This document shows positions 5,631-5,638 of a stretch of 5,638 nt of DNA, in pieces (position 1 is the first letter of the stretch; each line of letters opens with the position of its first letter). The translations under genes were made by a program, and so were the position numbers. Source of the DNA: CAIVSN01 sp040383945. Lineage in GTDB: Bacteria > Patescibacteriota > Gracilibacteria > BD1-5 > UBA2023. The notes below the pieces were generated by a model. That model searched no databases and was not told the DNA's origin. It saw only the letters and a program-made list of their open reading frames with translations. The stretch spans positions 1 through 5,638 of the forward strand of contig JBEICN010000052.1 of assembly GCA_040383945.1 (NCBI GenBank), in the 5' to 3' direction.

Positions 5631-5638
5631 GAGAAGAG

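Overview
The window comes from a bacterium that reads UGA as glycine (genetic code 25), as known for Candidatus Gracilibacteria (BD1-5/GN02) and Absconditabacteria (SR1) of the Patescibacteria/CPR. Seven protein genes are complete only if TGA is read through: 18 in-frame TGA codons join fragments that belong together, several at invariant glycines (GGG in MnmA after the GQRKG motif; HETG before ARGTFIIDP in AhpC). All seven end in TAA or TAG. CGA and CGG still sit at conserved arginines, which argues against the Absconditabacteria lineages reported to read these codons as Trp and leans towards Gracilibacteria. That placement is inference.

Layout from the left. A plus-strand partial reading frame of unknown function (1-258) enters from outside and meets, tail to tail, a minus-strand 2-Cys peroxiredoxin gene ahpC (255-866). 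A hairpin terminator at 211-243 serves ahpC. A 95-bp divergent intergenic region (867-961) holds an inverted repeat just upstream of ahpC and a promoter-like element whose predicted start site falls at the ATG of the next gene, so that mRNA may be leaderless. From 962 to 3857 four plus-strand genes are packed like an operon: an ABC-2/NatA-type ATPase, a HAD-fold 5'-nucleotidase-like phosphatase, a Nudix hydrolase and the tRNA 2-thiouridylase mnmA (gaps of 7, 9 and 6 nt).

The right part is all on the minus strand. In transcription order it has 5S rRNA (end of an rRNA operon), tRNA-Arg(UCU), tRNA-Val(GAC), tRNA-Val(UAC), a hairpin terminator, a FemAB/GNAT-like acyltransferase gene (5204-4371), and a small multi-pass membrane protein gene (4343-3867) that converges on mnmA with only 9 nt between stop codons.

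Functionally the window is mostly housekeeping: peroxide defence, nucleotide phosphate hydrolysis, tRNA wobble thiolation, stable RNA genes and a probable cell-envelope acyltransferase. No mobile element, CRISPR array or defence system is visible. The notable features are the genetic code, the compact and Shine-Dalgarno-poor gene starts, a valine tRNA with C instead of U at position 33, and a terminator that abuts a start codon. No stretch longer than 300 bases lacks a gene.
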